The notes under the pieces: model-generated
Databases searched by the model: none
Told to the model about the DNA's origin: nothing
The model's input: the letters and a program-made list of their open reading frames with translations, nothing else
Program-made: the position numbers and the translations under genes
Shown: positions 37,494 to 46,309 of the stretch, in pieces
Numbering within the stretch: position 1 is the stretch's first letter
Layout: every line of letters begins with the position of its first letter
Assembly: GCA_023388965.1 (NCBI GenBank)
Contig: JAEWFF010000073.1
Span: forward strand, 1-64,000
Length of the DNA: 64,000 nucleotides
Reading direction: 5' to 3'
Origin: Pseudomonadota bacterium
Lineage (GTDB): Bacteria > Pseudomonadota > Alphaproteobacteria > Rhizobiales > Methylopilaceae

Positions 37494-38513
37494 TTAAGCC
37501 CCGCCGATCCACATCGCCCATTGCGCGCGGCGATTCCCGACCCGGCCATCGGCGGATCGGGCGAAATTCGATCCGCGCATATCGCCCGGCAGTTTCCCGA
37601 ACCGGGAATGAAATGCCTGGATGAAGTCCCATTCGTCGTCAAAGCCGGTCGCAATCGCGATTTCCGAAAGATCGTACGCGCCGCGCCAGCTTCGGATCAT
37701 GCGCGAGGCCGCCACCATGCGGCGCTCATGGATCAGCGCGTCGATGCCGCCGATGGGATCGAAGGTTTCGCGCAGCGACGGCCGGGAAATGCCCAGAACC
37801 CGCACGATGGTTTCCGCATCCAGCGACGGATTGCCGACATAGGCGTCGATGTAATGGCAGACGCGGCTGATGAGGATGTTGCGCGCCACGCGTGTCGAGG
37901 ACGTCCCGCCGTCCGCGCGTGCGCTGTTCAGCGCCGCGGCCAGAAGCTCGACGGTCGGCACGAACAGGCTGCTCGCCGTCTCCTCGTCGAGCGTGGACGC
38001 CATGTCGTACATGCGGTTCAGATGTTCGCTGAACATCGCGCCGAGCGGCTTCGATGCCGGAATGCGCAGATAATGCACATCGTCCGGCTGGTCGAGATAC
38101 GGCGCAAGCTCGATGCGCGGAACGACAAAAGCGAGCAGATCGAACGGCTCGTTGACCGTGTCGAGCGTGCGCGCGCTGTCGAACACGCACACCTCGCCCG
38201 GCAGCACGCAGCCTTGAAAGCCTGAATCGTCGATCAGGCAGCGGCCGCTGCGGAAAACCTGGACCATGTAATGGTCGATGCGGTCGTCCGCGATCATCGC
38301 CTCGGTGCGCTGGAAAGCCTGAAGGCCGCCGGTCGAGCGCGCGAGCGTCGCCTGTCCGAACTTGTATGCATGCACGCTGGCGTGAAAATCCGAGGGCGCC
38401 TCACCCGGCAGAAGCAGCGGCTCATAAATGACCGAGATATTGTCGCGCCAGACCCCGAACCGGTCTCTCGGCGCAAAAACATTCGTGGAAAAATGCGAGC
38501 ATTCCAGTTGCAC
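37494..38513 (-). CDS. AraC-family transcriptional regulator
   Basis: A 339-residue regulator. The N-terminal 200 residues fit an AraC-binding-like domain ([19 protein letters not shown] ... [17 protein letters not shown]), and the C-terminal hundred residues carry two helix-turn-helices ([40 protein letters not shown], then [13 protein letters not shown]). It is divergent from ettA with a 146-bp gap. No metabolic gene is adjacent, so the inducer and target are unknown. Confidence 0.9.
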   Translation of the reverse strand: MQLECSHFSTNVFAPRDRFGVWRDNISVIYEPLLLPGEAPSDFHASVHAYKFGQATLARSTGGLQAFQRTEAMIADDRIDHYMVQVFRSGRCLIDDSGFQGCVLPGEVCVFDSARTLDTVNEPFDLLAFVVPRIELAPYLDQPDDVHYLRIPASKPLGAMFSEHLNRMYDMASTLDEETASSLFVPTVELLAAALNSARADGGTSSTRVARNILISRVCHYIDAYVGNPSLDAETIVRVLGISRPSLRETFDPIGGIDALIHERRMVAASRMIRSWRGAYDLSEIAIATGFDDEWDFIQAFHSRFGKLPGDMRGSNFARSADGRVGNRRAQWAMWIGGA

Positions 38514-38659
38514 GTTCGCCCCCCGCGCCCGTTTTGCGTTCTTCGTGGCGAAAACCTCGTCCCACCCCGCCGATTCGGGGTGTTGCCCCCCTTGCCGCGA
38601 AACATTACATAGGCGCCTGTCTCCTTCAACGTGACCCCTATTTCGGAGCGCGCCCCCGC

Positions 38660-40312
38660 ATGGCTCGTCAGTTCATCTATCACATGAGCGGTCTGTCCAA
38701 GACGTATCCGGGCGGCAAGAAAGTGCTCGATAACGTCCACCTGTCGTTCTACCCGGACGCCAAAATCGGCGTGCTCGGCATCAACGGCTCGGGCAAGTCC
38801 ACTTTGCTGCGCATCATGGCCGGCATGGACAAGGAGTTTAACGGCGAGGCCTGGGCCGCCGACGGCGCCAGGGTCGGCTATCTCCCGCAGGAGCCGCAGC
38901 TCGATCCGTCGCTGACCGTGCGCCAGAACGTCATGCTGGGCGTCGCGGAAAAGCAGGCCATCCTCGACCGCTACAACGAGCTTGCCGTCAATTATTCGGA
39001 CGAGACCGCCGACGAGATGACGAAGCTGCAGGACGAGATCGAGGCGCAGGGCCTGTGGGATCTCGACGCCCGCGTCGATCAGGCGATGGAGGCCCTGCGC
39101 TGCCCGCCGGACGATGCCGATCCGAACGTATTGTCGGGCGGCGAGCGCCGCCGCGTCGCTTTGTGCCGCCTGCTGCTCGAACAGCCCGATCTCCTGCTGC
39201 TCGACGAGCCGACCAACCATCTGGACGCCGAGACGACGAACTGGCTCGAAAACCATCTGCGCAATTATCCGGGCGCGATCCTGATCGTCACCCACGACCG
39301 CTACTTCCTCGACAATGTCACGGGCTGGATTCTGGAGCTCGACCGGGGGCGCGGCATTCCCTATGAGGGTAATTACACCTCCTGGCTTTCGCAGAAGCAG
39401 AAGCGTCTCGCGCAGGAATCTTCCGAGGACAAGGCGCGCCAGCGCGCGCTCGCGGCCGAGGCCGAATGGATCGCCGCCTCCCCCAAGGCCCGTCAGGCCA
39501 AGAGCAAGGCGCGCATCCAGCGCTATGACGATCTCGTCAAGAAAGCCGCCGACAAGGCGCCCGGCTCGGCGCAGATCGTCATTCCCGTCGCCGAGCGGCT
39601 CGGTAACAACGTCGTGGATTTCGAGGGGCTGACAAAGGGCTTCGGCGACCGCCTCCTGATCGACAACCTCACCTTCAAGCTGCCGCCCGGCGGCATTGTC
39701 GGCGTCATCGGTCCGAACGGCGCCGGCAAGACCACCCTCTTCCGCATGATCACCGGGCAGGAACAGCCCGACAGCGGAACCATCGAGATCGGCGAGAGCG
39801 TACAGCTCGGCTATGTCGACCAGTCGCGCGACAGTCTCGATCCCAACAAGAATGTCTGGGAAGAGATTTCAGGCGGCAACGACGTCATCTATCTCGGCAA
39901 GAAAGAGGTGAATTCGCGCGGTTACACCTCGGCATTCAACTTCAAGGGCGGCGATCAGCAGAAGAAGGTCGGCCAGCTTTCGGGCGGCGAGCGCAACCGC
40001 GTACATCTGGCCAAGATGCTCAAATCGGGCGCGAACGTATTGCTGCTCGACGAACCGACCAACGATCTCGACGTCGAAACGCTGCGCGCGCTCGAAGAGG
40101 CGCTGGAGGATTTCGCCGGCTGCGCGGTCATCATCTCGCATGACCGCATGTTCCTCGACCGTATCGCGACGCACATCCTCGCTTTCGAGGGCGACAGCCA
40201 TGTCGAATGGTTCGAAGGCAATTTCCAGGATTACGAGGAAGACAAGAAGCGCCGCCTCGGCCCCGAATCAGTCGAGCCGAAGCGCCTTAAATACAAGAAG
40301 TTCTCCCGCTGA
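38660..40312 (+). CDS. ettA: energy-dependent translational throttle protein EttA (ABC-F)
   Basis: A 550-residue ABC-F protein with two ATPase domains: Walker [13 protein letters not shown] and [12 protein letters not shown], signatures [13 protein letters not shown] and [13 protein letters not shown], Walker [13 protein letters not shown] and [12 protein letters not shown]. The linker carries the EttA arm ([20 protein letters not shown], then [19 protein letters not shown]). EttA binds the ribosomal E site and gates the first elongation steps according to ATP/ADP. The frame is open to 38534, but [14 protein letters not shown] at 38660 is the family start. Likely monocistronic. Confidence 0.95.
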   Translation: MARQFIYHMSGLSKTYPGGKKVLDNVHLSFYPDAKIGVLGINGSGKSTLLRIMAGMDKEFNGEAWAADGARVGYLPQEPQLDPSLTVRQNVMLGVAEKQAILDRYNELAVNYSDETADEMTKLQDEIEAQGLWDLDARVDQAMEALRCPPDDADPNVLSGGERRRVALCRLLLEQPDLLLLDEPTNHLDAETTNWLENHLRNYPGAILIVTHDRYFLDNVTGWILELDRGRGIPYEGNYTSWLSQKQKRLAQESSEDKARQRALAAEAEWIAASPKARQAKSKARIQRYDDLVKKAADKAPGSAQIVIPVAERLGNNVVDFEGLTKGFGDRLLIDNLTFKLPPGGIVGVIGPNGAGKTTLFRMITGQEQPDSGTIEIGESVQLGYVDQSRDSLDPNKNVWEEISGGNDVIYLGKKEVNSRGYTSAFNFKGGDQQKKVGQLSGGERNRVHLAKMLKSGANVLLLDEPTNDLDVETLRALEEALEDFAGCAVIISHDRMFLDRIATHILAFEGDSHVEWFEGNFQDYEEDKKRRLGPESVEPKRLKYKKFSR

Positions 40313-40446
40313 TTCGGCGGGAGGCACCCGTTTTGGCGCGCAATCCCGGCTTTTATTGCACGCGGAACGGGCTTCACCTTGGAACTCGCTTTGCCTCAAT
40401 GTAATTTTCGGCCGCGCGGCAAAGCCGCACCTAATGCGAGGCAGCT

Positions 40447-41055
40447 ATGGCTAAGAGCAAATCTTTCTGGGACCGGTTCAAGGACTCGGTGATGTCCATG
40501 GGCGACGAGACGGCTGCTCCGGCGCCGGCATCCGAGCCCGCAAAGGCCGCGGCCGCCGCGAAACCGGCTGCGAGAAGAAAGAGCGCCGCCGGCAAGGCCG
40601 CGCCCCGATCCGCCGCCGTAAAGAAGCGCGCCGGCGCGAAGAAGGCGGCAGCCGAAAAGCCCGCCGCGAAGAATACAGCCGCGAAGAAGCCGGCTGCCCG
40701 GAAGACGGCGGCGAGCAAGACGGCCGCGACGAAGGCCCCGGCCAGGAAAACGGCCGCCAGGAAGACCGCTGCCGCCAAACCCGCAGCCAGGAAGCCTGTG
40801 GCGAAGAAGCCGGCGGTGAAAAAAGCTGCGGTGAAAAAGGCCGCTGTCAAAAAGCCCGCCGCCAAGAAGCCTGCCGCTAAAAAAGCGGCCGCCAAAAAGC
40901 CCGCGGTAAAGAAGCCGGCCGCCAAGGCAGCAGCCGCGCGCAAGCCCGCTGCGAAAAAGACCGCGACGAGAAAGGCGGCCGTGAAGAAGACGGCGGCCAG
41001 AAAGCCCGCCGCCCGCAAGCCGGCCGCGAAACGCAAGGCGGCGGCGAAGAAATAA
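40447..41055 (+). CDS. histone H1-like Lys/Ala/Pro-rich DNA-binding protein
   Basis: A 202-residue, strongly basic protein. A short acidic-basic N-terminus (MAKSKSFWDRFKDSVMSMGD) is followed by about 150 residues of degenerate AAKKP / AVKKA / AARKT pentapeptide-like repeats without any other domain. Such proteins resemble the C-terminal tail of eukaryotic histone H1 and bacterial Hc1/AlgP-type proteins, which bind and compact DNA. It is likely disordered until it binds nucleic acid. A terminator follows directly. The repeat-rich DNA has produced spurious long frames on the opposite strand. Confidence 0.88.
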   Translation: MAKSKSFWDRFKDSVMSMGDETAAPAPASEPAKAAAAAKPAARRKSAAGKAAPRSAAVKKRAGAKKAAAEKPAAKNTAAKKPAARKTAASKTAATKAPARKTAARKTAAAKPAARKPVAKKPAVKKAAVKKAAVKKPAAKKPAAKKAAAKKPAVKKPAAKAAAARKPAAKKTATRKAAVKKTAARKPAARKPAAKRKAAAKK

Positions 41056-41061
41056 GACCAG

Positions 41062-41084
41062 AGCCCGGCCCGCGCCGGGCTTTG
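41062..41084 (+). terminator. terminator of the histone-like gene
   Basis: Stem AGCCCGGC (41062-41069) / GCCGGGCT (41074-41081), 4-base loop, short T-tract. Confidence 0.75.
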
Positions 41085-41181
41085 TCCTTTCCGGCCGGGC
41101 GAAGGCTTCCGCGCAACCCGGCGGAATGCCTGAATTATACCGCCGACGGCGCGTATCGGGTTGCGTCTTGCGCCCCAAACG

Positions 41182-41199
41182 CATAAAGACATCTTTATG
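41182..41199. promoter_or_regulatory. palindrome over the start codon of the ArsR-methyltransferase gene, probable operator
   Basis: CATAAAGACATCTTTATG is an 8-bp perfect inverted repeat (CATAAAGA/TCTTTATG) with a 2-base spacer. Its last three bases are the ATG of the regulator gene. It has the size and form of ArsR-family operators; I recall similar AAAGA...TCTTT sites for ArsR-type regulators of the SAM cycle, but cannot verify it here. Autoregulation of the two-gene unit with metF is the natural reading. Confidence 0.65.
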
Positions 41200-42222
41200 T
41201 CTGAAATGGTGCCGGCTCCGGGCGATGCTCCTCTTTCGGCCGTTCTCGGCGCCCTGCGCGCCGCGGGCGAGCCGACGCGCCTTCGCCTTCTGGCCCTTCT
41301 GGCCAATGGCGAACTGAACGTCACCGATCTCACGGAAATTCTCGGCCAGTCGCAGCCGCGCATTTCGCGCCATCTGAAGCTCATGGTCGGCGCCGGCCTC
41401 GTCGAGCGCCATCGCGAGGGCTCGTGGGCGTTTTTCCGGCTCGCCCATGACGGGCCGGCCGCGGGCCTCGCCCGTGGCATCGTGGAGCGCCTCTCGGCTG
41501 AGGAGCCCGTGCTGGCGCGCGACCGCGAGCGGCTCGGCGAAGTGCGCACCGCGCGCGCCGAAAGCGCCGCCGCCTATTTCCGCGACCATGCCCGCGACTG
41601 GGCCAAGATCCGCGCCCTGCATGTCGAGGAGGCCGATGTCGAGGCCGCCATCCGCGAGGCCGTCGGCACCAAGCCCGTGCGCGCCCTCCTGGATATCGGC
41701 ACCGGCACGGGAAGGATCATCGAGCTTGTCGGCGCGCAGGCCGACCGCGCGGTCGGCATCGATTCATCGGTCGACATGCTGGCCGTTGCCCGCGCCAACC
41801 TTGCCCGGCGCGGCCTCGCCAAGGCGCAGCTTCGCCAGGGCGATATCTATGCCCTGCCCGTACAGCCGCAGAGCTTCGACCTCGTCATCATCCATCAGGT
41901 TCTGCACTTCCTTGACGAGCCGGGCCGCGCCATCCGCGAGGCGGCACGCGCTCTGGCGCCGGGCGGGCGGCTGCTGATCGTCGATTTCGCGCCGCACGAT
42001 CTGGAATTCCTGCGCGAGGCTCACGCCCATCGCCGTCTCGGCTTCGGCGCGGACATTGTCGCGCAATGGATGGCGCAGGCCGGGCTTCGTCCCGAACTGC
42101 ATCGCGATCTCGCGCCGCCCGGCGGCGCGCGCGACAAACTCACCGTTTCGCTGTGGCTCGCGCGCGACCCGCGCGTCGTCACGGATTTACCAGCAACCGA
42201 TCCAAACCGGGCCGTCGCATGA
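41197..42222 (+). CDS. ArsR-family regulator fused to a SAM-dependent methyltransferase domain
   Basis: A 341-residue protein. Residues 1-100 form an ArsR winged helix (PTRLRLLALLANGELNVTDL, LGQSQPRISRHLKLMVGAGL). Residues about 140-330 are a class I methyltransferase fold with SAM motif LLDIGTGTGRIIEL, acidic VGIDSS and post-motif VIIHQVLHFLDEPGRAIREA. The combination suggests a regulator that senses S-adenosylmethionine or S-adenosylhomocysteine. It overlaps metF by three bases (ATGA), which places it in methionine/SAM control. ATG at 41197 lacks a Shine-Dalgarno and lies inside a palindrome, so the message may be leaderless. Confidence 0.88.
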   Translation: MSEMVPAPGDAPLSAVLGALRAAGEPTRLRLLALLANGELNVTDLTEILGQSQPRISRHLKLMVGAGLVERHREGSWAFFRLAHDGPAAGLARGIVERLSAEEPVLARDRERLGEVRTARAESAAAYFRDHARDWAKIRALHVEEADVEAAIREAVGTKPVRALLDIGTGTGRIIELVGAQADRAVGIDSSVDMLAVARANLARRGLAKAQLRQGDIYALPVQPQSFDLVIIHQVLHFLDEPGRAIREAARALAPGGRLLIVDFAPHDLEFLREAHAHRRLGFGADIVAQWMAQAGLRPELHRDLAPPGGARDKLTVSLWLARDPRVVTDLPATDPNRAVA

Positions 42223-43124
42223 TCTCCAAGGAACGCCCGAGCCGGGGCGATACGCGCCGCAATATCGACGTATCGTTCGAGTTCTTCCCGCCGAAAACCG
42301 AAGAAGCCGAGCACGCGCTCTGGAATTCCATCGCGCGGCTTCTGCCGCTGTGTCCGCGTTTCGTCTCCGTCACCTACGGGGCCGGCGGCTCGACGCGCGA
42401 ACGTACGCACCAGACCGTCACGCGCCTCGTGCGCGAGACCAATGTTCCGCCCGCCGCGCATCTGACCTGCGTTGCCGCGACGAGGGACGATGTCGATCAG
42501 GTTGTGCGCGCCTATTGGGAATCCGGCGTCCGCCACATCGTGGCGCTGCGCGGCGATCCGCTCGAGGGCGTCGGCACGACCTATCGTCCCCATCCGGACG
42601 GCTATGCCTATGCCGCCGATCTCGTTTCCGGGGTCAAGAAGATCGCCGATTTCGAAGTGTCGGTCGCCTGCTATCCGGAAGGACATCCGGAAAGCCGCAG
42701 CCTCGAAGTCGACATCGACATCCTGAAGGCCAAGGTGGATGCGGGGGCGGACCGCGCCATCACACAGTTCTTCTTCGATAACGATACATACGAGCGCTAT
42801 GTCGAGCGCGTGCGCCGCGCGGGCATCGACATACCCATCGTGCCCGGCATCGTGCCGGTCCATTCGTTCAAGGCGGTGTCGAGCTTTGCGAAGAAAACCG
42901 GCGCCAGCGTGCCGAACTGGCTCGCGCAGCGTTTCGAGGGCCTGGACGACGATCCCGAGACGCGCCAGCTCGTCGCCGCCGCCGTCGCCGCCGAACAGGT
43001 GCTCGATCTCGTCGACCGCGGCATCACGCAGTTCCATTTCTACACGATGAACCGCGCCGAACTCGTCCACGCGATCTGCCATCTTCTGGGTCTGCGGCCC
43101 AAAGTGGCGGAAAGCGCCGCTTAA
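42219..43124 (+). CDS. metF: methylenetetrahydrofolate reductase
   Basis: A 301-residue FAD enzyme that makes 5-methyltetrahydrofolate for methionine synthesis. Seen are the N-terminal VSFEFFPPKTEEAE, FVSVTYGAGGSTRERTH, HIVALRGDPLEG, FEVSVACYPEGHPE and AITQFFFDNDTYERYV, all MetF hallmarks. The longer frame from 42066 lies inside the upstream gene; MISKERPSRGDT at 42219 overlaps its stop as ATGA. The methionine synthase gene (metH) often found near metF is not here; a convergent acetyltransferase follows and overlaps by four bases. Confidence 0.95.
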   Translation: MISKERPSRGDTRRNIDVSFEFFPPKTEEAEHALWNSIARLLPLCPRFVSVTYGAGGSTRERTHQTVTRLVRETNVPPAAHLTCVAATRDDVDQVVRAYWESGVRHIVALRGDPLEGVGTTYRPHPDGYAYAADLVSGVKKIADFEVSVACYPEGHPESRSLEVDIDILKAKVDAGADRAITQFFFDNDTYERYVERVRRAGIDIPIVPGIVPVHSFKAVSSFAKKTGASVPNWLAQRFEGLDDDPETRQLVAAAVAAEQVLDLVDRGITQFHFYTMNRAELVHAICHLLGLRPKVAESAA

Positions 43125-43651
43125 GCCGGACGTCCGGGCGCCAGTCTGTACAGGCCGTGCGAGAGGCCCGCGCGCTCGATCGGCCTGTCATAGGTGAAGC
43201 CGCAGCGCAGCATCACGGCTTCCGAGCGCGTGTTTTCCGGCTGCACGAAACCGACGATTTCCGTCAGCCCCAGATTCTCGAAGCCGAGTTGCGTCGCCAG
43301 CTTGCCGATCTCGGTCGCGCTGCCCCTGCCCCAATGTTCGGGCGTCAGCGAATAGAGAAGTTCGACGGCCTCCCGCCCCTCATATTCCGCGCGGCGGATG
43401 CCGCCCCAGCCGGCGAATGTGCCGGTTTCCAGATCGCGGAAAAACCAGATGCCGAAACTGTGCTCGCGCCAATGCGCGCGCTCGCGCCCGATAAAGGCCT
43501 TGGCCGCGGCCGGCGGGCGCACGCCGCCGAGCGTCTTCATCATTTCGGGATCGGCGAACACCTTCTCGATGCCCGCGAGATGGCCCTCATGCGGCACATC
43601 GCCGAACAGGCCGTTGATCTCGACAAGCGTGGGAAACAGCAGGCTCAGCAT
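43121..43651 (-). CDS. GNAT-family N-acetyltransferase
   Basis: A 176-residue acetyltransferase of the RimJ/RimL-like type. Recognisable parts are TGTFAGWGGIRRAEYEGREA, VELLYSLTPEHWGRGSATEI (the acetyl-CoA binding GxGxA-like turn) and NTRSEAVMLRCGFTYDRPIE near the C-terminus. The substrate is unknown. It starts four bases after murI on the same strand, so both are co-transcribed; its 3' end overlaps the convergent metF by four bases. Confidence 0.88.
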   Translation of the reverse strand: MLSLLFPTLVEINGLFGDVPHEGHLAGIEKVFADPEMMKTLGGVRPPAAAKAFIGRERAHWREHSFGIWFFRDLETGTFAGWGGIRRAEYEGREAVELLYSLTPEHWGRGSATEIGKLATQLGFENLGLTEIVGFVQPENTRSEAVMLRCGFTYDRPIERAGLSHGLYRLAPGRPA

Positions 43652-43655
43652 CCGG

Positions 43656-44558
43656 TCATTCCTTCACCGCGACAGGCAGCACGCCCGTCTCGGCAATGCC
43701 GCGCGCGGCCAGTGCCGCACGCAGCGCCGGCGTCAGATCGCGGTCCGAGGTGAAAAGCGCGCGCATCGGCGGCGGCGGCGGAAAATCCTCCGTGATCTCC
43801 CCCGCCAGATCGGCGACCCGGCGCGCGATGGCCGGCGCGCTGTCGATCCATCTCACCGGCCAGGGCGCCAGCGCCTTCAGGCGGTCGAGGATCAGCGGAT
43901 AGTGCGTACAGGCGAGGACGATGACATCGGTGCGCGCGGCGTCCTTGTCCACGAATGCCGGCGCGATCTCCGCCAGAACCGCCTCGTCGGGCGCGCTCTC
44001 GCCGTTCAGCGCGGCCTCCGCGATGCTCGCCAGATTGGCGCTGCCGACGAGCGTGACCGCGCATCCGCGCGCATGTTCCGCGATGAGCTCGCGCGTGTAA
44101 TCGCGCGCCACCGTTCCAGCCGTCGCCAGCACGCTGATCGCCCGGGAGGTGGATTGCGCCGCCGCCGGCTTGATCGCGGGCACGGTGCCGACGAAGGGAA
44201 TGGCATGGTTCGCGCGCAGCACCGGCAGTGCGAGGGTGGATGCCGTGTTGCAGGCGATGACGGCCATATCGGGCTCGAAAAGCCGCACCGCCGCATCGAT
44301 CACGGCGTTCACGCGCGCAACCAGTTCGCTTTCGCCGAGGCGGCCATAGGGAAAAACGGCCGTGTCCGCGACATAGATCAGCTCGGCCGCAGGCATCCGG
44401 CGCGCGATTTCCGCATGGACCGTCAGCCCGCCAAGGCCGGAATCGAACACGAGCACGCGCGGCACACGGTCGCGGGAACGGCCGGGCCGGGCATGGTGCG
44501 TGCCTGCCAGAAGATCGACTTTCACCCCATGGCGCGCCCTTATGCGCTGAATCTGCAA
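43656..44558 (-). CDS. murI: glutamate racemase
   Basis: A 300-residue enzyme that makes D-glutamate for peptidoglycan. Both catalytic cysteines are seen: AVIACNTASTLALP and VIVLACTHYPLIL, along with VFDSGLGGLTV near the N-terminus. The homology begins around residue 33, so the first 30 residues may not be translated; GTG codons at 44525 and 44468 are alternatives, and no start has a clear ribosome site. First gene of a two-gene unit with the GNAT gene. Confidence 0.92.
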   Translation of the reverse strand: MQIQRIRARHGVKVDLLAGTHHARPGRSRDRVPRVLVFDSGLGGLTVHAEIARRMPAAELIYVADTAVFPYGRLGESELVARVNAVIDAAVRLFEPDMAVIACNTASTLALPVLRANHAIPFVGTVPAIKPAAAQSTSRAISVLATAGTVARDYTRELIAEHARGCAVTLVGSANLASIAEAALNGESAPDEAVLAEIAPAFVDKDAARTDVIVLACTHYPLILDRLKALAPWPVRWIDSAPAIARRVADLAGEITEDFPPPPPMRALFTSDRDLTPALRAALAARGIAETGVLPVAVKE

Positions 44559-44704
44559 AGCTTCTGATAACCAATCCGCATTCCAAGCGGAAGTTATGAA
44601 GAATTAACCCCCATCTGGCCTCTTGTGAGCCACAACCGGCCCCAATTTGCGCCCCAATTCCCGGGCTCTTAAGCGCCAATTCGAAATTTTGGAGATGTGG
44701 GTTC

Positions 44705-45205
44705 ATGAATCCGACGCGCATTGCGCTGGCGGCCGCTTTTTCCGTTGCCGCTTTTTCCGGGGTCGCAGAGGCGTCGGAAGCCAATTTCCTGAAGCGTTTC
44801 AACGGCTCGTTCACCGGCGGCGGCCATGTCCGCCTCAATGCCGATGGCGATGCCCATCAGATCTCTTGCAAGCTGTCGGGCACGTCGTCCGGCAGCAAGC
44901 TCAATATCGGCGGCACCTGCTCGGCCGGCATGATGAGCAAGAACATTTCGGCGACGCTTCGCGCGGGCGCCAACGGCTCCTATTCGGGCACCTATAACGG
45001 CGTGGACGGCGCGTCCAGCCTGTCCGGCCGCCGCAAGGGCAACACCATCGTCCTGTCCCTGCGCGGCAAGAAGCCTGCGACCATGACCATTCACAGCAGC
45101 GGCGATTCCATCGCCCTGACGGTGACGGCGCAGAAGACGCAGATGACGCGCGTCAACCTCGCCCGTGCCGCCGGCGGACCGCAGCTCGCCTCAGCTTCCG
45201 AGTAA
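44705..45205 (+). CDS. secreted protein of unknown function
   Basis: A 166-residue protein with a signal peptide (MNPTRIALAAAFSVAAFSGV, cut near AEA) and a body of short Ser/Gly-rich beta strands: FNGSFTGGGHVRLNADGDAH, ISCKLSGTSSGSKLNIGGTC, NGSYSGTYNGVDGASSLSGR. Two cysteines about 20 residues apart may form a disulfide. I do not recognise a named family; the layout suggests a small periplasmic beta-barrel or lipocalin-like binder. GGAGATG lies before the ATG. Its last 15 bases overlap the end of the convergent thiolase gene, and its terminator lies within that gene. Confidence 0.75.
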   Translation: MNPTRIALAAAFSVAAFSGVAEASEANFLKRFNGSFTGGGHVRLNADGDAHQISCKLSGTSSGSKLNIGGTCSAGMMSKNISATLRAGANGSYSGTYNGVDGASSLSGRRKGNTIVLSLRGKKPATMTIHSSGDSIALTVTAQKTQMTRVNLARAAGGPQLASASE

Positions 45206-46309
45206 AAGGGCGCTCCCAAGGCCCCCGGCGGCAGCAATCGCCGCCAGACCTCGAAAGCCGCCTTGTGCGGCTTTCTTTTTTTCGTGGAACAGGCGTACGC
45301 ACAGGATCGCGCCCGAAGCGCCGATGGGATGTCCGCGCGCCAAGGCCCCTCCGCCGGGATTCACGATATCCGGATCGAGGCCGAGCCCGTGGATACAGGC
45401 CACGGCCTGAACGGCGAACGCCTCCATGATTTCGGCCCGCGTCAGATCCTGCACTCCGACCGCGTACTTTTCCAGCAGAGCCCGCGCCGCCGCAATCGGC
45501 GCAAGGCCGGGCCGTTCCGGCTCACCGCCCCGCCGCACGCCGCCGATCACGCGCACCGACGATGGCAGGCGCGCAGCCACGCGCTCCGACACCACGGCGA
45601 CGATTGCCGCCGCATCCGCCTCGACGGCAATGGTCGCCGCCGTCACGCCGTGTTCCGCATCGCCGGCAATGACGGGAAGGCGCGCGCAGATACGCGGATC
45701 GAGCGCGCGCGCGAACGGATCGCGCGTCACGCTTTCGATTGCGACGATCTCCTCAAGGGGCGAAGCGCCGAGCGCCTTGTGATGGCTGTCGACCGCAAAG
45801 GATTCCTGAACCGCGCGCGACATGCCGAGTTCAGCCGCGAGCATGGCCGCGGCCTCGATCATGTCGGGATCGCGCTCCGCGAACGGCGCGAACGGCGGGC
45901 GGCGATATTCGCGCGGCGTCTCGCCCGGCCCGCGCGGGCGCTCGAAGCGCAGCGGCGCGCGGCTGTAACTCTCCACGCCGCCGGCAAGCACGATATCCGC
46001 CTCCCCGGCCGTGACGCGCGTCGCCGCCAGCATGATCGCATCGAGCCCCGCGCAGCATTGCGTGTCGAGCGTCATCGCCGCCACATCGTCCGGCAGCCCC
46101 GCTTTGAGCGCCGCCATGCGCGCGGGATTGCCGCCGCCATAGAGCGCATTGCCGAGGATCACCTCATCGACCTGATCGGCAGCCAGCCCCGCATCGTCCA
46201 GCACGGCGCGGATGACCGGCGCGGCGAGATCGTGCGCCTCGACGGCGCGGAACGCCCCCTCGCGCGGCACGACCGCCGTGCGGCGGGCGGCGGCAATGAA
46301 CGCCGTCAT
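45191..46309 (-). CDS. thiolase-family protein lacking the second catalytic cysteine (YhfS-like)
   Basis: A 372-residue thiolase homologue. The nucleophilic cysteine region is present (LDTQCCAGLDAIMLA), as is the catalytic histidine motif NPGGGALARGHPIGASGA. The C-terminal CxGGGxG motif, whose cysteine is the base for Claisen chemistry, is replaced by AIAAAGGLGSALLLGS, so that cysteine is an alanine. Normal thiolysis is therefore doubtful; another acyl transfer is possible. It is the last gene of the six-gene bio operon and starts four bases inside the ligase stop (ATGA). The equivalent gene in Bacillus is yhfS, a member of the biotin regulon. Confidence 0.85.
   Translation of the reverse strand: MTAFIAAARRTAVVPREGAFRAVEAHDLAAPVIRAVLDDAGLAADQVDEVILGNALYGGGNPARMAALKAGLPDDVAAMTLDTQCCAGLDAIMLAATRVTAGEADIVLAGGVESYSRAPLRFERPRGPGETPREYRRPPFAPFAERDPDMIEAAAMLAAELGMSRAVQESFAVDSHHKALGASPLEEIVAIESVTRDPFARALDPRICARLPVIAGDAEHGVTAATIAVEADAAAIVAVVSERVAARLPSSVRVIGGVRRGGEPERPGLAPIAAARALLEKYAVGVQDLTRAEIMEAFAVQAVACIHGLGLDPDIVNPGGGALARGHPIGASGAILCVRLFHEKKKAAQGGFRGLAAIAAAGGLGSALLLGS
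45253..45282 (+). terminator. terminator of the secreted-protein gene, inside the convergent thiolase coding sequence
   Basis: Stem GAAAGCCGC (45253-45261) / GCGGCTTTC (45267-45275) with a 5-base loop and seven T (45276-45282). It is read on the plus strand but lies wholly within codons of the thiolase gene, where it encodes part of HEKKKAAQGGFRGL on the other strand. Confidence 0.88.

Noticed and set aside
40540..41050. Repeat array that could suggest CRISPR or satellite DNA
   Set aside because: Repeats are degenerate, in frame and translate to AAKKP-like units; there are no spacers.
40431..41622. Minus-strand frames with long Gly/Ala/Phe repeats
   Set aside because: Produced by the repetitive AAK codons of the histone-like gene read backwards.
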